From UBA4742 sp037138595 (GTDB taxonomy: Bacteria; Actinomycetota; Acidimicrobiia; Acidimicrobiales; Acidimicrobilacustridaceae): DNA of 64,000 nucleotides. The stretch's first letter is position 1. Every line of letters starts with the position of its first letter. Under the pieces are notes generated by a model. The model was not told the DNA's origin. It did not search any database and worked only from the letters and a program-made list of their open reading frames with translations. The DNA lies in contig JBAXIB010000015.1 in NCBI GenBank assembly GCA_037138595.1, positions 1 to 64,000 on the forward strand, written 5' to 3'. Below, one piece after another: positions 24,667 to 33,660 of the stretch. A program made the position numbers and the translations under genes.

Positions 24667-26210
24667 TGCACGCGGCTCGACCTCCTCACGGCAACGTCCT
24701 GTTCATTACCGTCGATCAATTCCGTGGCGACTGCCTATCGGCGATGGGTCACCCTCTGGTCAAGACCCCTTCGCTTGATCGCCTCGCTGGCGAGGGGGTG
24801 TTATTCACCAACCACTGGGCGCAAGCAACCCCCTGCGGTCCGAGCCGGGCATGCCTCTATACGGGAACCTATTTGCATCAAAATCGGTCGGTACTCAACG
24901 GCACTCCGCTCGATGCGCGATTTGCCAATGTGGCGCTTGAGGCTCGCGCCGCGGGATGGGACCCAGTGCTATTCGGGTACACCGACTCGTCAATTGATCC
25001 GCGGACCGTCGAAGATGACGACGATCGACTTCGCACCTATGAGGGGGTGTTACCCGGATTTCGCGCGGTACTCGATTTTCCTTTCGAACCGTTGACGCCG
25101 TGGATTGGTTGGCTCGCCGACCGCGGCTATCCGATTCCCGATGATCCGCAAGAGATTTTTCGCGGCGACCAAGCGTTTCCAGGCGCTGATAGCCACGAAT
25201 CGTCCTGGGCGCCACCGATTTATTCGGCCGAACATAGCGAGACGGCCTTTTTGACCAACGAGTTGTTGGAGTGGCTCGACACACAAAACGATGAGCCGTG
25301 GTTTGTGCATGCAAGCTACTTGCGGCCACATACGCCCTATCGCGTCGTCGCTCCGTTCCATGACCTCTACGACCCCGCTGACGTGCCCCTGCCAACGCGT
25401 GCGTCAACGAGAGAAGTGGAAGGTGCATCGCATCCCTTCGCCGAGTTAGCGCTATCGGTCATTGGCGCTCCAGCCGACGAAGCGAAAATGCGCCAAATTC
25501 GCGCGACCTACTACGGGATGATTGCGGAGTTGGATCATCATCTCGGGCGCGTGTTCGATTGGCTTGACGAATCGGGACGTGCCGCTGACACCTTGGTGGT
25601 GTTGACCTCTGATCATGGCGACCAGCTTGGCGACCACTGGCTCATGGAAAAACTCGGCTACTGGGATGCCAGCTATCACGTTCCCCTCATCGTTCGTGAT
25701 CCACGAGTGCCGATCGATCGGCGTGGCGGTCGAGTAGCGGCGTTTACTGAACACGTCGACGTCATGCCAACCATGCTCGACTGGATGGGAATCGACATTC
25801 CAAGCCAATGTGACGGCCGGTCGTTACTGCCGTTTCTCGCCGGAACCGACGTCGCGGAGCCCGCTGATTGGCGACAGCAAGCGCATTGGCAGTGGGACTT
25901 TCGAAGCCCCAGCACCCATGCTGCTGAGGACGCGTTGGGATTGACGATGGAGCAATGTTCACTTGATGTGATACGTGACCACCGTTGGAAGTATGTGCAT
26001 TTTGCGGGGATGGCTCCGCTGTTGTTCGACCTGCGTAACGACCCGGGCCAACTCTGCAACCTCGCCGATGACGTCACCTATGCCAGCGTTGTGGCTGAGT
26101 ATGCCGGCAAGCTGCTTTCGTGGCGTATGCGCCATGGCGACCGCACGTTGACAGGAACAGAATTGACTCGGTCAGGCGCGGTAACTCGGGTCGATCCCCG
26201 CGTTGGCTAA
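24666..26210 (+). CDS. Sulfatase / phosphonate monoester hydrolase family enzyme
   Basis: This 514-residue alkaline-phosphatase-superfamily hydrolase has the modification motif CGPSRACLYTG, in which Cys becomes formylglycine in active sulfatases. Metal-ligand segments FITVDQFRGD and VVLTSDHGDQLGDH are present. SYLRPHTPYRVVAPFHDLYDP and MEKLGYWDASYHVPLIV match the branch that includes arylsulfatases and phosphonate monoester hydrolases. It would cleave sulfate, phosphate or phosphonate esters. It is divergent from the B12-regulator operon across about 100 bp. A formylglycine-generating enzyme was not seen in the window. Confidence 0.88.
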   Translation: MHAARPPHGNVLFITVDQFRGDCLSAMGHPLVKTPSLDRLAGEGVLFTNHWAQATPCGPSRACLYTGTYLHQNRSVLNGTPLDARFANVALEARAAGWDPVLFGYTDSSIDPRTVEDDDDRLRTYEGVLPGFRAVLDFPFEPLTPWIGWLADRGYPIPDDPQEIFRGDQAFPGADSHESSWAPPIYSAEHSETAFLTNELLEWLDTQNDEPWFVHASYLRPHTPYRVVAPFHDLYDPADVPLPTRASTREVEGASHPFAELALSVIGAPADEAKMRQIRATYYGMIAELDHHLGRVFDWLDESGRAADTLVVLTSDHGDQLGDHWLMEKLGYWDASYHVPLIVRDPRVPIDRRGGRVAAFTEHVDVMPTMLDWMGIDIPSQCDGRSLLPFLAGTDVAEPADWRQQAHWQWDFRSPSTHAAEDALGLTMEQCSLDVIRDHRWKYVHFAGMAPLLFDLRNDPGQLCNLADDVTYASVVAEYAGKLLSWRMRHGDRTLTGTELTRSGAVTRVDPRVG

Positions 26211-26221
26211 GGGCATGGCGA

Positions 26222-28135
26222 TCACTGGTGATGGGGCGAGTCATCGACGAGCGCGACGAACGCGTCGATACGATCCTCCAACACCTTGAGGCTGGATGCC
26301 CAGAATTCGCGGGATCGCACATCAATCCCGAACCGTGAGCCGAGCCCAGCAGCGTCCACCATGCCAGTCGACGCGAGGAGCTCGTCGTAGCCAGAGCGGA
26401 ACTGGTCAGGATCGTCTCGATAACACGCGTACAGGCCAATACCGAACAGCAGTCCGTAGGTGTAGGGCCAGTTGTAATAGGGGGTGAAGTAGTGCCCTTT
26501 GACTGCCCACATGCGAGGGTGCAGGTGCTGGTGGTCGAGACCATTGCCATAAGCCAGCTGCTGAGCGCTGACCATCAGTTCGTCGAGCTCGGTGACAGAC
26601 AACGCTTGGCGCGCCCGTCGGTCACACAATTGCTGCTCGAAGTGAAACCGACTGTGGATGTCGACGACAACCTGGCAGGCTCCTTGAAGATCAGTATCAA
26701 GCAAGCCGAGCCGCTCTGCCTCAGGGGTTGAGGCCAACTCGGCCTCAACCATGATGGTCTCGCAGAAAATGCTGGCCGTTTCAGCTAATGCCATTGGGGT
26801 TCGACGTTGCATCGGCGAGCGTTCAGCCAAATTGGCATTGTGATATGCGTGTCCAAGTTCGTGGGCAAGTGTTTGCACGCTGTCAACCGATCCGTCGAAG
26901 TTGACCATCACCCGCGATTCGCCGCCTCGCAGCGGTAGGCAAAACGCGCCGCCTTCTTTCCCCGCGCGGGGTTCGGCGTCAATCCAACCATTGGTCGAAG
27001 CGCGGGTGACCAACGCAGCAAGGGCTGGTGAATAGCCACCAAAAGCCTCAGTCACTCGGTCCAGCGCTTCGGGCCAACTGACTCTTGTTGTCGCCGCTGT
27101 GCCAACCGGAGCGAACAGATCCCACCAAGGCAGACCAGTGCCTTTTGCATGACCAAGATGTTGGGCCTTGGCCTGTAGGTACCGATGGAACTTGGGCAGC
27201 GAATCGGTAACCGCCAGTTGCATGGCATCGAGAGTTGACCGATCCACTGCGTTGGTGAACAGCGCGGGAGCAAGTGAATCGCTCCAACCCCGGCGGCGGT
27301 TTACGACTTCGGTTTCCCCCTTCGCTCCATTGAGCGCCGCGGCCAGCGGGATCACGACGGTCTCCCACGCGTCGAGTTCGGCTTCGAACGCTGCGCGTCG
27401 TTGAGTTGCGTCTGGGTGGTGCGCGAGGCCGCGAACGACACTCATGGGCAGCACTTCTGAACCGGTTACCGATTCGCCGGTGGTCGGGTCAATGGACTGC
27501 ACCGAGACGGTGGCGGTCAATCTGGAGGTGATCGCGCCGTGCAATTGCGCCCACGCAACGCTGCCAGTGAGACGAAGGTCAGCCGCAAGACTTTCGGCAT
27601 CTTCACTCATCTGGTGGAATGCTCCGGCAGCTGAACGCTCGAGGGGGTAGGCATGTTCGGCAGCGAGAGCACTATGCGCGATGAGATTTGCGACGCCTAG
27701 ACGTTCAACCCAGGCTTCAAATCGCTTGGTCAACCGGGTGAGGTCACCCAATTCACCTTGGAGGCGTGAACGTCGACCGGCGGCGGTGTCGTTTCCAGAA
27801 TCGGTGCTCGTGAAGGTATAGAGGTATCCCGACACCAGCCGCACCTGATCGAGAAGCCGATTGGTGTCGGTGAGTACCTCATCGAAGATCGCAGCCAGTT
27901 GATCGAAATCGACGTTTGATTCATCGACTGTCGCTTGACCCGTCGCCGTTTCGATCTGAACGCCGCGAACGTTATGTCGTTCGTACAACGCGACAAGTCG
28001 CGCGAGATCGGCGACGATCTGCTCGTGAGCAACCGCAAGTTCTCGCGAGTCCAATGCCGGATAGATCGTGCTTACATCCCAATGGGGGAGTGTGCCGCTC
28101 GTGGTCGCTCCGGTCTCGATTCTGCCGTTGCCCAT
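26222..28135 (-). CDS. M3-family oligoendopeptidase (PepF-like)
   Basis: This 637-residue cytosolic zinc metallopeptidase has the thermolysin-type motif HELGHAYHN in the second half, followed by the downstream Glu helix ALAETASIFCETIM. Length and layout match oligoendopeptidase F and related M3B enzymes, which degrade short peptides. No signal peptide is seen. TACAAC lies 6 bases before the ATG, suggesting a leaderless start. It converges with the sulfatase gene with an 11-bp gap. Confidence 0.9.
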   Translation of the reverse strand: MGNGRIETGATTSGTLPHWDVSTIYPALDSRELAVAHEQIVADLARLVALYERHNVRGVQIETATGQATVDESNVDFDQLAAIFDEVLTDTNRLLDQVRLVSGYLYTFTSTDSGNDTAAGRRSRLQGELGDLTRLTKRFEAWVERLGVANLIAHSALAAEHAYPLERSAAGAFHQMSEDAESLAADLRLTGSVAWAQLHGAITSRLTATVSVQSIDPTTGESVTGSEVLPMSVVRGLAHHPDATQRRAAFEAELDAWETVVIPLAAALNGAKGETEVVNRRRGWSDSLAPALFTNAVDRSTLDAMQLAVTDSLPKFHRYLQAKAQHLGHAKGTGLPWWDLFAPVGTAATTRVSWPEALDRVTEAFGGYSPALAALVTRASTNGWIDAEPRAGKEGGAFCLPLRGGESRVMVNFDGSVDSVQTLAHELGHAYHNANLAERSPMQRRTPMALAETASIFCETIMVEAELASTPEAERLGLLDTDLQGACQVVVDIHSRFHFEQQLCDRRARQALSVTELDELMVSAQQLAYGNGLDHQHLHPRMWAVKGHYFTPYYNWPYTYGLLFGIGLYACYRDDPDQFRSGYDELLASTGMVDAAGLGSRFGIDVRSREFWASSLKVLEDRIDAFVALVDDSPHHQ

Positions 28136-28202
28136 GCCGAGGTTGTATCAGTCGGCGTAGATGTGTGGGTTTGTCGATCGAATCGGGCACACTGTCGGGG
28201 CC

Positions 28203-29135
28203 ATGGAGACTAGTTATCGCGCCCAAGTAGCTGTTGCATTCGAGATTTTGGCCGAGGGGCTTGCCCCGTTTGTCGATGCAAGGATGTCCGAGGCTTACCC
28301 GGACGAGGACTGGATTCTCATGGCCGCCAGCAAACTTGGCAAGCGTCGCGATGTGTTGGTTTCGCTCGTTGATCCTCATTTTCAACTCGAAGTTATGGTC
28401 CGTTGGTGGGGTCCGGTTTTTGCGGCGGTATTGGCTGACCGCGATCGCGGAGCGGTGACTGAGTTACGAACATTTCGCAACTACTGGGCTCATCCTGACG
28501 AAGATCACCCCTTTGATCTCGAAGCTTCATCCACGATGGTGCATCTCGCCAGCGACCTGTTGCGGGCGGTTGGCTCGCCCGAAGCAAAACGGATGGTTGA
28601 TCTCGCCGCCAATTTGAGTACCGATTCGGTCGGTCAAATCGCCCGAGATCGCGGCGTGCAGCCCAGCGACGTGATGATTGAGCAAATCAGTGAACTTCAA
28701 GTCGAACATGACCTGCTTGAACAGCAACTCCGGGAGGCGCGCCAAGTCGCCGATTCCGCCGCTGGTCGTACCAGGGCGGCAACCCGGCAACTTGCTGAAC
28801 TTCAAGCCCAATACGCCGCCGTCGCAGGGCTGCGGGATCAATATCTCGTGCTTCAACATCAGCTCGAAGAAGAACGTGCCGAACGCGAATTGGTCCTCGG
28901 CGATACGACTTTGGTGCGAGGCCAACTCGAGCTGGCTGAAAACGCGATTGTCGGATTGCAACAGCAGTCACTCGCCCTCCACGATCAGCTGAGCGAGACA
29001 CGTCTTGCACTTGCGAGTGCGAATCCAATTGACACCGAGATCGGTCGTCGATGGTTGTGGCTCATGACCGCGTTCATCATGGTGCTAGCCGTGATGGTCG
29101 CGATTCTCGCGCTCCAACTCGAATTCAGAAATTAA
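28203..29135 (+). CDS. Membrane-anchored HEPN-domain protein (Swt1-like HEPN, coiled coil, TM)
   Basis: This 310-residue protein has three parts. Residues 5-130 resemble the Swt1-like HEPN domain (AFEILAEGLAPFVDARM; LRTFRNYWAHPDED; DLLRAVGSPEAKRMV). R92-N-x3-H97 is the R-x4-6-H catalytic motif of HEPN ribonucleases. Residues of about 150-285 are a long coiled coil rich in Gln, Glu and Leu. Residues of about 287-307 form a single C-terminal membrane helix with only three residues after it. The HEPN part should face the cytoplasm. ATG 28203 is preferred over an upstream start overlapping the divergent promoter. Inference: a tethered RNase or RNA-binding stress or defence protein. Confidence 0.78.
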   Translation: METSYRAQVAVAFEILAEGLAPFVDARMSEAYPDEDWILMAASKLGKRRDVLVSLVDPHFQLEVMVRWWGPVFAAVLADRDRGAVTELRTFRNYWAHPDEDHPFDLEASSTMVHLASDLLRAVGSPEAKRMVDLAANLSTDSVGQIARDRGVQPSDVMIEQISELQVEHDLLEQQLREARQVADSAAGRTRAATRQLAELQAQYAAVAGLRDQYLVLQHQLEEERAERELVLGDTTLVRGQLELAENAIVGLQQQSLALHDQLSETRLALASANPIDTEIGRRWLWLMTAFIMVLAVMVAILALQLEFRN

Positions 29136-29195
29136 CGATTTCGATTGCGGCGACGCGGATGGTGTCAACCATTCGCTCGATGCCTAGTTGAACCC

Positions 29196-30395
29196 TTAAC
29201 GCAGCAGCGCGTGTTCAGGTAACTCTTGGGCGACGATGTCGAGTGGTGCCTCGCTGAACGCGGGAAACCTTGGCTGTGCTTGCATGCGCGCTCGCGTGGT
29301 GGCGTGCATGGGGTCGGTATCAAATTCGGGAATGACCTTGTCACCGAAGAGTTCAATCATTTCGAGCGATTCTTCATGGCTCATGCCGTCAGCCGGTAGG
29401 CCAAACGCCAGTTGGTCACATCCGACGGCTTGATATTTCGCTACTTGTTCGCACACTTCGTCGGGTTCGCCGCAAAGCATGTAACCGGCCGCAATGATTT
29501 GATCCAGCACATCTTCATTGGGGATCGCGGTTGGGTGTTGCGGCCACACCGGCGTGCCCTCCTTACGAGGCATCGTGTCGTGGTACAAGGCGACCATCGT
29601 GTATTGGTAACCGCGTCCCATCCCCATTGCGATTTGACGAGCGCGTTTGCGATCCGACAGGCAGATCACTGCGTTGGTCATCATGATTTGATCGTTTTTG
29701 TATTGCCCCAAGGGTTGGGTGCAATCGGCAACTGCTTGTTTGTAGGAGTCGACTCGGCCCTTCATTTTGAAGATGGGTTCGTAGTTGAATGCGATCGCCC
29801 CGATGCCAAGCTCGCCGGCCCGGCTGAAGGTCGGTGGATTGCCGCATGCGACCCAAATCGGTGGGTGTCCTTGGCCGTACGGCTTGGGAAGAATGTTGTG
29901 CGGTGTTGGGACGGTGAAATGGTCGCCGGCGAATTGGTAATCCTTTTGCTCCCACATTCGGGGTATCTGTTGGATGACTTCTTCCCATTCGGCTTTGGTC
30001 GAATTCGAATCCAAAATGTTGAACGTGGCGATTTCATGGCTACCGGCTCCACGCCCCGTGCCCCACTCGTAACGATTGCTGGTGACGTGGTCAAGCATGG
30101 CAACCCGTTCAGCATTTCGAACCGGATGGTTGACACGCGGCGACAGGTTCATGATCGCCGAACCAACATGGATGCGCTGGGTCGAATGCGCGACATACGG
30201 CATGACGACCTCGGGCGCAGACATGTGGCTGTATTCAGTGAGGCCGTGGTGTTCCCCGAACCACGCATATTTCCAGTTGTGGCTGTCGCCATGGATCGCG
30301 TACTCGATTTCGCGCATGATCGATAGATGCTCGAGTTCGCTGTTATGGGCGGCCGGACCTGGGATGTACCCGTTGAAGAACAGACCAAACTCCAC
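29196..30395 (-). CDS. LLM-class flavin-dependent oxidoreductase
   Basis: This 399-residue luciferase-like TIM-barrel protein has YAWFGEHHGLTEYSHMSAPEV near the N-terminus (the EHH segment is typical of bacterial-luciferase-like monooxygenases), VGSAIMNLSPRVNHPVRNAE, and WGTGRGAGSHE. GTG 30395 is chosen because GGAGGG precedes it by 5-6 bases. A KstR-type operator lies 17 bp upstream. By sequence it is closer to FMN-dependent LLM monooxygenases than to the F420 enzyme at 8296. Role in lipid or sterol catabolism is an inference from the operator. Confidence 0.85.
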   Translation of the reverse strand: MEFGLFFNGYIPGPAAHNSELEHLSIMREIEYAIHGDSHNWKYAWFGEHHGLTEYSHMSAPEVVMPYVAHSTQRIHVGSAIMNLSPRVNHPVRNAERVAMLDHVTSNRYEWGTGRGAGSHEIATFNILDSNSTKAEWEEVIQQIPRMWEQKDYQFAGDHFTVPTPHNILPKPYGQGHPPIWVACGNPPTFSRAGELGIGAIAFNYEPIFKMKGRVDSYKQAVADCTQPLGQYKNDQIMMTNAVICLSDRKRARQIAMGMGRGYQYTMVALYHDTMPRKEGTPVWPQHPTAIPNEDVLDQIIAAGYMLCGEPDEVCEQVAKYQAVGCDQLAFGLPADGMSHEESLEMIELFGDKVIPEFDTDPMHATTRARMQAQPRFPAFSEAPLDIVAQELPEHALLR

Positions 30396-30411
30396 GGAAC
30401 CCTCCAAGATT

Positions 30412-30425
30412 TAGAACGTGTTCTA
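30412..30425 (-). promoter_or_regulatory. KstR-type operator upstream of the LLM oxidoreductase
   Basis: TAGAAC-GT-GTTCTA has perfect 6-bp arms around a 2-bp centre and fully matches TNNAACNNGTTNNA, the pattern bound by KstR, the cholesterol-catabolism repressor of mycobacteria and rhodococci. It ends 16 bp before the GTG start, where a repressor would block transcription. Confidence 0.65.
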
Positions 30426-30463
30426 GATCGTAGGACGGGTCCTGTCCGGCGATGAAACCGAAC

Positions 30464-31681
30464 TCAAGGCTGTCGGTCGGTTGCGCTGCGGTTGGGCGCC
30501 TCATCGGCAGCCAGGTTTTTGAGCGCGGCGGCTTTCGTTTCGAACTCGCTGTCGCTGAGAACGCCAGCACGATGAAGGTCTTGAAGCTTGGCAAGAAGCT
30601 CGATTTGTTCGGCCGGGGGGGCAGAAACAGATGCTTGCGGGGGCAGTTTGGGCGATGAGGCCGAAGTTGACGCGGCTGGTGCTGGTGCTGGGGCTGGTGC
30701 TGGTGCTGGTGCTGGTGCTGCGGCTGGTGCTGGTGCTGCCGGCGGATTTGGCCGGCCCTTTCGGGTGCGACTCATGATGATTGTTTTCGCTTGCTCGGCG
30801 AGTTCGAGTTTGAGTCCTTTCATAACGACGGGTGGTCCTTCACCGCGCTCGATGGAGAGTGCCGCTCCCGTCACTTTGCGTTGGACGACAACGTCCGAAA
30901 TCTCCGAACCCATGATGGTTTGACGAAGTTGGTCATTTCGATCCCGTAGCTCGACCCGATCGCCGAAAATGACGAGCCGATCGCCAATGTGGTCGAGATC
31001 GGCGCCTAGCGGCGATGAACGCAATTCGATGAGCACCTTGGTCGCACCGACCGCAGTTGCAACGGGATCCTGGTCGTCGATCGTCGCGGTTTTTGGTGTC
31101 GCGGTTTTTGCGACAACTGGCGGTGGCGGTTTGGGTTTGGATTCCTCGGCGGCAGGTTCGCGCGTGGTCTCAGGAATCAGCGTCTCAGATTCGGCCGCAA
31201 TCTCGTCCTCAAGGATTTTCACGGCGCGGCTGGCCGCCAGCCAACGGGCGGGCGCTTGGTTGATGGCGTCTTGGCGAGATGCGTCGTTCCGTCGACGAAT
31301 TTGCGCTTCGGCGTCAGCTGGTGGTGCGTCGGCAACATCGCCTGATTGCTGATCGGCGACAACTTTGGAAGCTCGGGTTGGCGCGACGCGGGTAGCTAGG
31401 TCGGAACTTACCGCCGAGGCCATCGCGGGCTGCTCAGTTGCTTCGCCGGTTTCGGGTTCGCCTGCATCAGGTTCGCTGTCATCTGATGGCGGATACCACT
31501 TGCCATCGGACGCGAGCCACCAGCCAGGCTCGGGTGGTTCTTCGGTCTCTGATGGCCGATACCACTTGCCATCTGATGCCAGCCACCAGCCAGGCTCGGG
31601 TGGTTCTTCGGTCTCTGATGGCCGATACCACTTGCCATCTGATGCCAGCCACCAGCCGGGTCCTTGGGAACTATCGCTCAC
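30464..31681 (-). CDS. Repeat protein with three WW-like motifs, a PH-like core and a C-terminal SHOCT domain
   Basis: This 405-residue acidic, proline-rich protein starts with three near-identical 22-residue units containing PGWWLASDGKWYRP. These resemble the short Trp/Tyr motif (DUF2510-like) common in actinobacterial membrane or surface proteins. A disordered region follows, then a roughly 100-residue beta-rich segment (about 215-315) that may be a PH-like/short-chain domain, an (AP)n linker, and a SHOCT-like C-terminus (LLAKLQDLHRAGVLSDSEFETKAAAL). No membrane helix or signal peptide is evident. Function unknown; the modules suggest an oligomerising scaffold. Confidence 0.7.
   Translation of the reverse strand: MSDSSQGPGWWLASDGKWYRPSETEEPPEPGWWLASDGKWYRPSETEEPPEPGWWLASDGKWYPPSDDSEPDAGEPETGEATEQPAMASAVSSDLATRVAPTRASKVVADQQSGDVADAPPADAEAQIRRRNDASRQDAINQAPARWLAASRAVKILEDEIAAESETLIPETTREPAAEESKPKPPPPVVAKTATPKTATIDDQDPVATAVGATKVLIELRSSPLGADLDHIGDRLVIFGDRVELRDRNDQLRQTIMGSEISDVVVQRKVTGAALSIERGEGPPVVMKGLKLELAEQAKTIIMSRTRKGRPNPPAAPAPAAAPAPAPAPAPAPAPAASTSASSPKLPPQASVSAPPAEQIELLAKLQDLHRAGVLSDSEFETKAAALKNLAADEAPNRSATDRQP
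30674..30740. repeat. Low-complexity hexanucleotide tract encoding Ala-Pro
   Basis: Repeats of GCTGGT with a few variants encode an Ala-Pro-rich linker on the minus strand. Such tracts vary in length by slippage and are prone to assembly error. Confidence 0.8.
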
Positions 31682-31685
31682 GCTC
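31488..31685. repeat. 66-bp tandem repeat, three copies
   Basis: Units begin at about 31488, 31554 and 31620, each 66 bp (22 codons), and encode the PGWWLASDGKWY motif. Copies 2 and 3 are nearly identical while copy 1 has several silent differences, so the last duplication looks recent. Confidence 0.85.
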
Positions 31686-31757
31686 GAGGGATCTCCTGGT
31701 CATCGTCGAGATAGTGAGCGTACCTTCACCGAGCTGGGGGGCCGCGATTAGGCCACG

Positions 31758-32426
31758 TCAGGCGGGTCGAAGGAGGGTGACGAGCTCGTCGATCTCGACA
31801 ACCACGGTGAACCGGTCATGGTCGCGCAACCATGCAAGATTTCGCCGATGCAGATCAATGTCTGGATTGAATTGGTTGAGGAACACCACTACTTCCATGC
31901 CATCGCGGCGATCGAGAATTGGCTCGAGTGCTTCGAAGGTCAATCGAATCCCATTGATCGTGCCGAGTTCAGCATTGGCAACGATGACGACGATGTCTGG
32001 ACCAAGTGCGGCGATCATCGTCACCGCATCGCCCGGCGCGTCCGAAGCCAACGGCGATCGCACGCCACCGGCAGCCTCGACGATCCCGATGTCGCATCCA
32101 ACGGGCCAAACGACTTCATCGACCAAGTCGGCAATGGTAAATGGCGGCCGACCAAGTGCATCAGCGGCCATTGGTGGGGCGAGCGGAGTTTCGTACCAAC
32201 GGTGAGCCAAGCACACTTCGGTGGGGTTCTCCCCCGATGCGTCGGCCAAGACATCGGCGTCGGTCGTTGCGTCGTCGGTCGAAAACGACTGGGCAGGTTT
32301 GCGGGCCGCCACCGAAAGCCCTTCGGCTCGAAGCGCACCAAGTGCGCCGGCAGCCACCCAGGTTTTTCCTACTTCGGTCCCAGTGCCGATCACCATGGCA
32401 AGTCGGTGGGGAACGGTGTCGCTCAC
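31758..32426 (-). CDS. bioD: Dethiobiotin synthetase
   Basis: This 222-residue P-loop ATPase makes dethiobiotin from 7,8-diaminopelargonate, CO2 and ATP. The P-loop-type motif is VIGTGTEVGKTWVAAG. ARKPAQSF carries the substrate-binding Lys, and VEAAGGVRSPL matches the conserved second motif. GTG 32426 has AGGAG upstream; a longer reading would run back into bioF. It follows bioF by 46 bp. The C-terminal part (GMEVVVFLNQFN) fits BioD nucleotide-binding strands. Confidence 0.9.
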   Translation of the reverse strand: MSDTVPHRLAMVIGTGTEVGKTWVAAGALGALRAEGLSVAARKPAQSFSTDDATTDADVLADASGENPTEVCLAHRWYETPLAPPMAADALGRPPFTIADLVDEVVWPVGCDIGIVEAAGGVRSPLASDAPGDAVTMIAALGPDIVVIVANAELGTINGIRLTFEALEPILDRRDGMEVVVFLNQFNPDIDLHRRNLAWLRDHDRFTVVVEIDELVTLLRPA

Positions 32427-32472
32427 GGCATCTCCTGTCGCATCATTGGCAGTTGAATCAAGACGGTGTTTC

Positions 32473-33660
32473 TCATCGGGGGCTGGACGCCAACTGATTG
32501 AGACCGTCGATGAGGTCGCGGATTTGTTCGGCGGTATGGGCGGCCGAAAGTGCAACGCGCAGCCGTGAGGTTCCCACCGGAACGGTTGGTGGACGAATTG
32601 CTGGGACGAGGAGTCCACGGTCGAGCAAGCTTGCTGAAGCGGCGACCGCTTCATGTTCATCACCAATCACGATTGGTATGACCGGTGAAGGGTGGCCCGG
32701 AGCAACTTGTTCGATATGGGATCGAAGCGTTGCGCGAAGTTTGTCGCCTTCAGTTGAACTGACAATGCGAACAGCCGCAATCGCTGCCGCGGTATCACCT
32801 GGGGTTGGCGCCGTGGTGAAAATGAACGGTCGCGCTGCATTGATCAGTAAATCGATGAATTGTTGCGGCCCCGCGACGAAGCCGCCGAGTGAACCGAGTG
32901 CCTTAGACATCGTGCCCACCCGCAAGGTGGCGCATGCGCCGAAGTCTCTTGGTGGACTCAGCAGGTCGTGTGCCTCATCAACGACCAGCAACGATTGATA
33001 GTTGGCTGCGAGCGAGACAATTTCGTCAAGTGGTGCGAGATCGCCGTCCATCGAAAACACTGAGTCAGTCACGATGATGGTTCGTCCCACTGAGTCAGAT
33101 CGAGCAGTTTCCAATAATGAGGAAAGATGATCGAGATCACGGTGGCGGTAGATCGCAACTTCCGCTCGAGCAAGTCGGGTGCCGTCGATGATTGACGCAT
33201 GGTTCAGTTCGTCGGAAAAAATGCGAACATCTGGACCACCAAATGTCGCTAGTACTGACAGGTTTGCGGAAAAACCAGTGGGGAAAATAAGCGCCGCTTC
33301 GGTGGTGCGCCAGGCAGCCAACGCCGTTTCGAGCTCATGATGAATAGGTCGAGAGCCGACCACCAGGCGCGCCGATCCTGATCCGGTACCCCAGCGCTCG
33401 GTGGCCTCGATTGCCGCAGCCTTCACTGCTGGATGCTGGGTGAGGCCGAGATAATCATTCGACGCGAACGACACCACCTCGTGTGCTGGAGTTCCTTTGT
33501 TCGTGAGGAGCCGGCCACGAGGCCCGGCGGCGTCGAATGCTCGAAGTGAACGCCACCGGCCGGCATCAACAATCGCTCGGCAGCTGTCATCGACCCAATG
33601 AGCCCATGGCTCGGATGGAATCACTTCACTTTGACGCGCTCGTTCATCGGCCGACTTCAC
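32473..33660 (-). CDS. bioF: 8-amino-7-oxononanoate synthase
   Basis: This 395-residue PLP enzyme condenses pimeloyl-thioester with L-alanine in biotin synthesis. SNDYLGLTQHP, the GTGSGSARLVVG loop, DELNHASIIDG, the aspartate motif VVDEAHD and the PLP-lysine segment GTMSKALGSLGGF are all present in order. GTG 33660 overlaps the ABC1-kinase stop by 4 bp. bioD follows. bioA and bioB are not in the window. Glycine C-acetyltransferase is a less likely alternative because of the bioD neighbour. Confidence 0.9.
   Translation of the reverse strand: MKSADERARQSEVIPSEPWAHWVDDSCRAIVDAGRWRSLRAFDAAGPRGRLLTNKGTPAHEVVSFASNDYLGLTQHPAVKAAAIEATERWGTGSGSARLVVGSRPIHHELETALAAWRTTEAALIFPTGFSANLSVLATFGGPDVRIFSDELNHASIIDGTRLARAEVAIYRHRDLDHLSSLLETARSDSVGRTIIVTDSVFSMDGDLAPLDEIVSLAANYQSLLVVDEAHDLLSPPRDFGACATLRVGTMSKALGSLGGFVAGPQQFIDLLINAARPFIFTTAPTPGDTAAAIAAVRIVSSTEGDKLRATLRSHIEQVAPGHPSPVIPIVIGDEHEAVAASASLLDRGLLVPAIRPPTVPVGTSRLRVALSAAHTAEQIRDLIDGLNQLASSPR

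Noticed and set aside
30674..30740. GCTGGT repeats considered as a possible CRISPR or regulatory repeat
   Set aside because: They are in frame within a gene, have no spacers, and encode an Ala-Pro linker.
32427..32666. Longer bioD start reaching into bioF
   Set aside because: The extra 80 residues overlap bioF in another frame, and a good AGGAG precedes GTG 32426.
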